From NCBI GenBank assembly GCA_030180135.1, contig CM058238.1:2180461-2244460 (forward strand): 64,000 nt of DNA. The letters run 5' to 3'. Source of the DNA: Orychophragmus violaceus. Its lineage: Eukaryota; Streptophyta; Magnoliopsida; Brassicales; Brassicaceae. A program made the position numbers and the translations under genes. The notes beneath the pieces are model-generated. The model was given only the letters and a program-made list of their open reading frames with translations. It was not told where the DNA came from and searched no databases. Positions 57,356-64,000 of the stretch are shown one piece after another. Positions within the stretch are counted from its first letter, which is position 1. The number at the start of each line of letters is the position of its first letter.

Positions 57356-57479
57356 GTGTTCGATGAAACGCCTTTGAAGAAAGTTTCGGTTTGTGTGTAG
57401 TTTTGAAAAAGGTGAGAGAGAAAGTAAAAATGGAATTTATTATTCTAAGTGCAAGAAAGAAGAGGGCATATATATACAC

Positions 57480-58955
57480 TGTAGAGATTGCGTGTATTAG
57501 ATAAAACGATTAAGTTGACGCGGTTTATTTTTCTTAAGTCAATGGTGTGACGCGGCCGTTTTAAGATTGTAAGATGATTTGATTAATTAGGTTATTGCAT
57601 TAAACCAAAGAATATTAAAAAGCAAAATCAAGCCAGAACAAATAGAAAACCTTAGATAAAAATAAAATCTGGTTATCAACACAATACCAAATAGAAAAAA
57701 ATATAACTAGGTCCGAAAAAATGGGAAATTTGTGAATATTTAAGATAACAATTTAATAAACACATTATAATTGGTTAAACATTTGCACATTTTGAATGGT
57801 AGCAGTTTTATATCGATTTAAATTAAATATGATCTATTTTTAGGACGAACCACAATTCATTGCATACCAATTTAATTGTTCATGAAATGATATGTTTTTG
57901 GTGAACATTGGATTTCTATTATTTCTTCTATAAATAAAAACAGTATTTACTGCTCACAACTAATCCGTCCAACAGCTAGCACACAAAGGTTTATATTTTT
58001 TTCTATGAATCTACGATCATTTGGTGATCCTTAGAACGGTAGTTGGTTTGGGAATTGTCAAGACTAAAGAGAGTCATCTTTACAATGAAATACAGACCTT
58101 CCAAGAAACTTCCTTAAAAGCGACTGCTCTAATATAATTACCATGCTATTGTTTTCGAAACTTGACCAAAGACTTTTAAAGCAATATAAAGTCTATACAA
58201 AATAACAAACAAACCTGTCCCGTCCGAAATTCCGAAACTATAAAAAAATATTTACATACTATCTTTGATCTATGCTATATAGGTTGCAATCGAGGTGGGT
58301 TTACCGCAGAAAGTTTAGAGATAAGAGCAGTTTTCCAATAATAAAAAATGTCAATTATCTTTATAACATGTGTGATAAAACAAACTGTCGCTAAATTAAA
58401 ATCTTATTTCGATTAATGTAAATGTCTAATGTGAAAGTTATTTTCAGCTTCAAAGAAAATAAAATATAGCCAGTACTTGTAATGTTTTAATGGTAAAAGC
58501 ATGAAAACAAAGAAGAAATGTTGGTGTTGAAGATTGTATGTTGTGACGTGTAATCGCAAACGAAGATTAGGTGAAGACATGCTTTCAAATGTTACATCTA
58601 ATTTCTAAAATAATAAAGGTCAAGCAAATTTAATATATAAAATAAATACTAGATCGCAACTCAACTATCTATTTTAAAAAGAACTATCTAAATATAGTTA
58701 TATAGATATAAAACAATATATGAAAAAGTTCTTTAAATATGAGAGGGTAATGTTTTGCTAAGGCATTATATAAGTTACAAAGTTTAAGAAAAATAAAGTT
58801 GTTTAATGCTTTTTAGCGATTAGTAAAAAATATTAGAATCCAATAAAATGACCCACATCTTATATCCCACCAGAGTTTTTTTGTTGGTAATCATTGTTAC
58901 AATGTGGAATTCGTGACACTGACATCTCGTCATTGTTAAAGTTGGTCGTCGCTTT
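57480..58955. other. NHL3 upstream region and first copy of a duplicated segment
   Basis: It holds the NHL3 promoter near 57480-57600. From about 58540 it contains a segment that recurs at 61970-62835. No gene recognised. Confidence 0.5.
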
Positions 58956-59129
58956 TCAGACACTATCACTGTAGGTGGTGACGAGCGTATACTTAACACC
59001 TTTACATCCGACCATCATTCCCACGGCACTGTTACCGATATTGATATACGCCGGTAAACTGTGGAAGGGAGAAGCTGAGAAAGGCAGCCTGAAAGTATGT
59101 ACGTACTCTTGATCGATGGGCTTATGCAT
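58956..59129 (-). CDS. Short unrecognised ORF, possible gene remnant
   Basis: A 57-codon frame on the minus strand begins MHKPIDQEYVHTFRLPFSAS and ends VKYTLVTTYSDSV. Its composition is protein-like (balanced GC, no low complexity) compared with its AT-rich flanks, and the open character continues in part beyond the stop. I do not recognise a family. Given the locus it could be a scrap of a gene once lying between NHL3 and NUDX27. Low confidence. Confidence 0.25.
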   Translation of the reverse strand: MHKPIDQEYVHTFRLPFSASPFHSLPAYINIGNSAVGMMVGCKGVKYTLVTTYSDSV

Positions 59130-59177
59130 GGTGGAGTTTTATACATCTTGGTATTGTGCAATAAAAAGGAAATTATG

Positions 59178-59344
59178 CGATTATCCCTAGATTAGTCGCC
59201 GATGTTATCGGATCTCTTTCTGCGAGTATGGTTCTTTCCGGTTTGATCTTGTATTTTGTCTCTGGTTTCGATTGGTTTTGTAACCCGGTTATTTGCCCGG
59301 TTTGGGGCTAATTATATATAATATATTAATTACAAAAAAAAAAA
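59178..59344 (+). mobile_element. 5'-truncated LINE 3' end
   Basis: AAAAAGGAAATTATG occurs before (about 59162-59176) and after (59342-59356, overlapping the A tail) a 167-bp insert. The insert ends TTGCCCGGTTTGGGGCTAAT, AT-rich sequence and a 13-nt A tail. This is the normal outcome of truncated L1-type retrotransposition. Its 3' end is unlike that of the full-length LINE at 41971-48719. Confidence 0.75.
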
Positions 59345-59395
59345 AAGGAAATTATGGAACGTAAGAAAAAACGGAAATTCATGCTAAAATAGAAG

Positions 59396-59590
59396 ATGAT
59401 GATATCATATTCATATATTCCTAGTCGAACGAAACTATTATATAACTTCGTAGAAAAGGAATTAATCACGAGGAAGGAGGAAGAGATAAATCTACTTGGA
59501 GATGGTATCACAAAACCAGAGTTAATTAAGGTGTGGTCGTGGATGCTACCCGAACAAGTCATTGAACATGTGAGTTTCTTTGGCTGGAGA
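59396..59590 (+). pseudogene. NUDX27-like Nudix hydrolase remnant
   Basis: The frame reads KEEEINLLGDGITKPELIKV followed by WSWMLPEQVIEHVSFF. This is the region near the C-terminus of the plant RppH-like Nudix hydrolases NUDX25-27, where EINLLGDG and EWSWM-PEQVIE are characteristic. The Nudix box itself (GX5EX7REUXEEXGU) is not in the window, and the rest of the gene is missing. In A. thaliana NUDX27 (At5g06340) precedes the ARM-repeat gene found here at 63639, so the remnant sits at the expected place. Confidence 0.7.
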
Positions 59591-60329
59591 GTGTTATTAT
59601 AATTGTAAGTGCTCGAAATTTATCATTCCTTACTTCATGGATGAATTTCTATGAACTCATGCTAGGGTTGAATGTACACAAGATTAGTCAAAAGTGAATA
59701 CTGACCAGGAGGATAATCAATCTTTTTTTTAATGAATGTAAAATTATATTCAATCCAAAAAAAAACTTTTTACATCTGGTACTTACTTATTTGTTTTTGA
59801 TCACAATGAATGAGCTAAACTAAGTCATTAAAGAATGAAATCTAGACTGTATTTTGGCTTTCGAACCAAATCCTCAACCCATCCAAGTGTTCAGTCTTCC
59901 CTTCTTCCTGCATTGCCTCCAACTTATTTCGAACTGTCTTATCAATGAACCGAATCAGCTTAATGTCAATCATTATTAAAATTGCTTAAGTATATTCATG
60001 TTCAGACATTGCAAAAAAAGTGTATGTGTTAAAATTTTGTAGTTGAATTAATCTTGTAGCTTAATGTCATGTTTTGAAGGAAAAAAGAGCTTAATGTGAT
60101 GTTAAAACTCAATGATTTCATTTAAGGGCCTTCAACCCATTAGAGGCATATACACCCGTTAGGAAATATATGTTGGAATTTTGAAAGATTGAAGTATGCT
60201 ATTTTGTAAGTTTTGGGGCTAAAGTGTAATTATTGAAAAATAATTCACATGTCAATATAAGGCATATTTTCAACTTTTTCTTCTTCTCTTGCCACTGGCA
60301 CCTTTTTCAACTTTTTTGATTCATTGAAA

Positions 60330-61390
60330 TGGAAGCGAGACTGAATTTATTCACTAATAACTTATCAATGGCCAATTGTTGTTGCACATGCTGAAGATTT
60401 CACATGACCATGTGATAGCCACATTGCAACACTTGAACAATTACAAAAATATATTCTTAATCTTTAGAACCGAGAATACCGTGTCCAATTCTTGCATTAA
60501 CATGGGACATGGTAGCTTCTCGTAGACATAGCTAAACTCCATGTCAAATACAAAAAGGACAAGATTGGTTTTGTGAATCAATGTGTGAATGTTCATGAGA
60601 TTTCTTGAATTGTACCATAAATAGACGAGAATAAGGATATAAGAATCATGTCAAAATATTTATATTCAACATATCTTGGAGATTTTTTTATTTCAGATTA
60701 ATGTTAGACTGAATAACATTTATCTTCATTAATTTTCGTTGTAGATTAGTAATACTCAATTTGATATCATGGTTATTTTTTCCGAAATACTTCAGTGTTT
60801 AGATAGAGGAAAAATCCAGCGTTTACATGATAAAATATAGAATAGTTGGGTAAATGATGAACATTGCAATGAATACAAAACAACAAAAAACCTTAAGAAA
60901 CATATAAGATATATACACATTTGGTAGGCTAGTTTTGAATTTAAAGAAGCTTATAACATATTCCACGTCATATAGCCATTTTATTGGCTTTTAGAATATA
61001 CATCATCACAACGTGTTTCTCTATGATATATGAATACGAAGTAAATACTCTTTTATCTTTGGTTTTCTGATATATTGATGAATTAAATAACATAAGCAAA
61101 ACATGGAAATACATACTTTCTAATGGTTTGAGTGTGTCGACACATCAACATATGCAATGACCAAACTTTTATAGTTGTTAAAGAGCGTTGAAACATTTTC
61201 ACAAATCTACCATAAGGGAAAAAAGACTAACCATGTTAAAAAGATTATTGATCAATAAAAGGAAAGCAAATACTTTATCTGCGTACAATATGTGCTCATG
61301 AAAAAATTGAAAAAAAATAGAATATGAGACAACAAAACGTATATCAAACTAAATTGAGAAACGAAAAAACATGTGGTTGTTATGTTTATT
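60330..61390 (-). repeat. RX repeat, minus-strand copy
   Basis: On the minus strand it matches 29010-30130. Shared words include GTGAATGTTCATGAGATTTC (plus-strand reading) versus GAAATCTCATGAACATTCAC, and CCAATTGTTGTTGCA. It is followed by a plus-strand RX copy, giving another inverted arrangement as at 26887-28900. Confidence 0.75.
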
Positions 61391-61439
61391 TGGTAACAAC
61401 TAAGTATTGATATGTTTAGGTGGTCTATAGGAATATCGA

Positions 61440-61975
61440 AATAGTACATGTATTGATGCAGCTAAAACTTATTTGTTCTTTCGTGCAGAGTTGTATGAGT
61501 TGAACTTTTTCAACATAGAAAAATCTCGTTGGTGGATGTTTCTTAATCCCTACGAGATTAAAGAGGGCAAAGAAGCATCTTTGTTTTTCTTTCAGAGGAG
61601 AACCAAAAGTTGGCTTCTATTAGCACATCACAAAACTCAGTTATCTTTACAGATCTGAGCTTCAGTGATATACTATTGGTGATAGAACTAAAGATGTATT
61701 GGTTTTTTTTTCCAAACTGAACTAAGTTATTTCATATGTTTTTTTCTTCTCCGTTTCAGTTATGCTTTATGCTTTGTTGCCTCATATTATGTTTTTGATT
61801 CCATGTGTTACTTGTGTGAATATTTTGCTCAAATAAACTCTTTGTTCTCATTTGATATATCAATAATTTTTTTCATCTGGTTGGTAGTTTTGTTCTTTCC
61901 ATTATCGCAGACTTATAACCAGATTTCAACACTGTTTCTCAACTACAAATGTTTGGTTATTGCATCGGTTGATTA
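61440..61975 (+). repeat. RX repeat, plus-strand copy
   Basis: It starts GATGCAGCTAAAACTTATTT and carries the decayed exon WWMFLNPYEIKEGKEA (about 61525-61575), with downstream GTTGCCTCATATTATGTTTT. It ends where the second promoter copy starts (GATTAGGTGAAGACA). Confidence 0.75.
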
Positions 61976-63330
61976 GGTGAAGACAAGCTTTCAAATGTTT
62001 TTTTTTTGACAAAAGACATGTTTTCAAATGTAACATCATTGTTTTTTTTCTTTTGTCAACAAATGTCACATTGTTCTTAAAAAAAGGAAGTCAAACAAAT
62101 TTTATATATAAGATAAATAGTTCGCAACTTAACTATATTATATTTTTAAACAACTAACTAAATATAGAGAAATAAAACATCCGAAAACATTCTTTTAAAA
62201 TGAGAGAGGTAATGGGGGGTGTATTGAACTGGGCATTTAGAGTGATTTGAGTTTTAATAAGAATTTAGATGATTTTAATGGTTTTGGGTGATTTTAAAGA
62301 AGTTGTTATGATTTTGTATTAAAATTCCTTATAATCCCACCTAAAACCATGAGATTTGGATCTTTGTATTTTTAACTAAGAAAGTCTTCTAAAATCTTCT
62401 GAAATCCTCTGCAGACATTAAAATCCCAATACTTAAAACATTTTCAATAACAGTGGATTTGATATTATTTTAACAAATTGTTGTTTGAATAACAGAGGAT
62501 TGTAAATGATTTTGAGTGATTTTAAATAAATCTCATGTTCAATAACACTGGATTTGGTAAGACATTTTAAAATCATTAGTTGAATAACATGGAATTTTAA
62601 GAAAACCTCAAACTCTCTTAAAATCCATAGTTCAATACATCCCCCAATGTTTTACTAGGGCATTTTGTTAAGTTTAAGAATAATATCATTAACATGATGA
62701 TTTTCTATAAAAAAAATTGTTTGATTGATTGCTTTCTAATGATTAATAAAAATATTAGAATCCGATAAAATGACTCACATCTTAAATCCCACCATAGTTT
62801 TTTTTTTCTTTGTTGATAATCATTGTTAAAAATACTGCCATGATTTATTATTTTAAAATTTTAAATTGTTTAATTTTTTTTCAAAATATTTGTATTTTTT
62901 AATTCTATAATTTGAAATTTATATTTTTGAAAATTTAAATAACAAAGTAGAGCAATAAAATTGAATTTTAAAATTTATATGAATATTTTCTAATGTACTA
63001 AAATGTAAAATTATAATTTTTTATTTTTGAATAATGAAATGTATCAATAAAATTGAGTTTTTAAATGTGATGTATTTATAGTCAACTTTTATTATTAGTA
63101 ATACTGTAATAGGATTGATCTTTCTAACTTTAATGTCATGTTAAACTCAAATCATTATTTCGGGGCCTTTTGGCCCATTATAGACATATACGGCCCGTTA
63201 GGCAATATATGTATTGGAATCTGGAAAGTTTTGGGGCTAAAGTGTAATTATTGAGAAATAATTCTCCTGTCAATATAAGGCATTTTTCAACATTGTTTTT
63301 TCTTTTCCTTCTCCTGCCACACTAGCCGTC
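61970..63330 (+). repeat. Gene-proximal copy of the IPI1-like promoter region
   Basis: Counterpart of 58540-60310 as described there. It contains a MITE at 62216-62645 that the other copy lacks. The right part includes CGGGGCCTTTTGGCCCATTA and TACGGCCCGTTAGGC, site II-like motifs often seen before ribosome-biogenesis genes. Confidence 0.8.
62216..62645. mobile_element. MITE with GGGGG termini and AATG duplication
   Basis: Left end GGGGGTGTATTGAACTGGGC and reverse-complemented right end GGGGGATGTATTGAACTATG are inverted repeats. AATG flanks the 430-bp element on both sides (62212-62215 and 62646-62649). The paralogous locus shows the single site GGGTAATGTTTTGCTA at about 58746. Internal repeats on the theme TTTTAAATGATTTTGAG occur. 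The 4-bp duplication does not fit a family I can name. Confidence 0.75.
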
Positions 63331-63352
63331 GCCGTCGCCGTCGCCGTCGCCT
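63327..63352 (+). repeat. GTCGCC hexanucleotide repeat in the IPI1-like leader
   Basis: About four copies of GTCGCC follow AGCC within the probable 5' UTR of the gene at 63639. Confidence 0.85.
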
Positions 63353-63638
63353 CCTTGTTCGTGACATCTATCGTTTGGGATTTTTTCTCTCTACTGCTCT
63401 TGTGGAGTTGATTATAATTGAGGTTTCCGAACACTACCCAACAATAAAAGCTCGAATCTCCAATCCTTTCAGGTCATTCCTTAATCTTCAGTGGGTAACA
63501 CTCGTCTTATTCTGGATGTTTCAGATTTGAGTTCTTACTAGAACACATCATTAACACAGATTGTATTCATGTTTTCGGTTAATTTGACTCAATTATTTTA
63601 AGTTAAACTTGTGATTTGTACGTAGCTGAAAGAGAAAA

Positions 63639-64000
63639 ATGGTTCGCTCCAAGGCACCTGGAAAGAAGCAGCAAAAGAAAGGAATTGATTTTAAGGTGAT
63701 TTTTCTAGGGTTTTAACATTGTCTCTTTCTTCAAGTTTCATCGAGTGAATGTTCTAATGATGATTTTTATTTTTAATTTGGCAGAAAATTAAGAGAAAGC
63801 TCGGGAGGAAATTACCTCCACCAAAGAATGCCACTAACACAGAGATTAAATCCCAAGGTATTTGCTTTCTTGTCCCAAATTCAAACTTTTTTCTTACCTT
63901 AAAGACTCTCTGCATATGGTTGAAATTGCTTCGTTTAATATTGCAGCAATTATACTTCCTGAGCAAAGTGTGGGAGCAGAAAAGAGTGGCTTAGCTACAA
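63639..64000 (+). CDS. IPI1/TEX10-like ARM-repeat protein, 5' part
   Basis: Exons 63639-63695, 63785-63857 and 63947 to the window end join in phase and encode MVRSKAPGKKQQKKGIDFKK, IKRKLGRKLPPPKNATNTEI and KSQAIILPEQSVGAEKSGLA, then run off the edge. The Lys-rich start with KRKLGRKLPPPKNAT is that of plant homologues of yeast IPI1 and human TEX10, ARM-repeat proteins of the Rix1/PELP1 complex acting in 60S ribosome maturation in the nucleolus and nucleoplasm. The A. thaliana counterpart by position would be At5g06350. Site II-like GGCCCATTA and GGCCCGTTA elements upstream agree with coordinated ribosome-biogenesis expression. The ARM repeats themselves lie outside the window. Confidence 0.85.

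Larger units (their letters stand above)
58540..60310 (+). repeat. Upstream copy of the IPI1-like gene promoter region
   Basis: 58540-58915 matches 61970-62835 (GATTAGGTGAAGACA, TATTAGAATCCRATAAAATGA, CACATCTTAWATCCCACCA) once a MITE is removed. 60110-60310 matches 63150-63330 (TTTTGGGGCTAAAGTGTAAT, GTCAATATAAGGCAT). The two matching segments keep their order, so a tandem duplication of the gene's upstream region is implied, with the NUDX27 remnant left in the first copy. Confidence 0.8.

Overview
The window is plant nuclear DNA from a member of the Brassicaceae close to Arabidopsis. It is AT-rich, its genes carry short GT-AG introns, and the gene order follows the Arabidopsis thaliana chromosome 5 interval At5g06250 to At5g06350 as I remember it. 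It is unlikely to be A. thaliana itself: several genes of that interval are broken or missing, and many transposons have been added. Gene names rest on recognised protein sequence plus this synteny; no database search was run.

Layout. A B3 transcription factor of the NGATHA-like group (1143-2484, minus; NGAL3/DPA4 position) is followed by about 10 kb of non-coding DNA holding MITEs, tandem repeats and a CACTA element. An intact intronless ribosomal protein S17 gene (12507-12926) follows. Next come decayed remnants of a TLD-domain gene (13246-13990) and of a small coiled-coil gene (about 14750-14899), a three-copy 185-bp tandem repeat ending in 28 C residues, and a GIR1-like EAR-motif/zinc-ribbon repressor gene (19157-19528). 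Further on are a methyltransferase gene carried inside a Mutator-like transposon (25118-26876), a maze of inverted repeats here called RX, a truncated 2-Cys peroxiredoxin B pseudogene (30579-30909), an intact seven-exon LOG7 cytokinin-activating gene (31759-35168, minus), an intact ten-exon POT1b telomere-protein gene (54087-56466), and NHL3 (56648-57355, minus). A NUDX27 remnant (about 59396-59590) and the first three exons of an IPI1/TEX10-like ARM-repeat gene (63639 onward) close the window.

The 19 kb between LOG7 and POT1b is the most rearranged part. The POT1b promoter and the first codons of exon 1 occur twice (B1 about 36335-41199; B2 about 49737-54127), separated by a 6.75-kb LINE with two intact ORFs. 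A second block (A1 about 24303-27290; A2 about 41788-49730) is also duplicated. These copies serve as empty sites for each other. They expose the target-site duplications of the methyltransferase-carrying MULE (10 bp), the LINE (16 bp), a hAT-type MITE (8 bp), a Helitron (A|T target) and a 1.8-kb insertion with 10-bp flanking repeats. A second promoter duplication, also separated by RX repeats, lies upstream of the IPI1-like gene. The intact genes look like independent conserved plant genes rather than a pathway; what unites the window is repeated gene-fragment duplication and capture by transposable elements.
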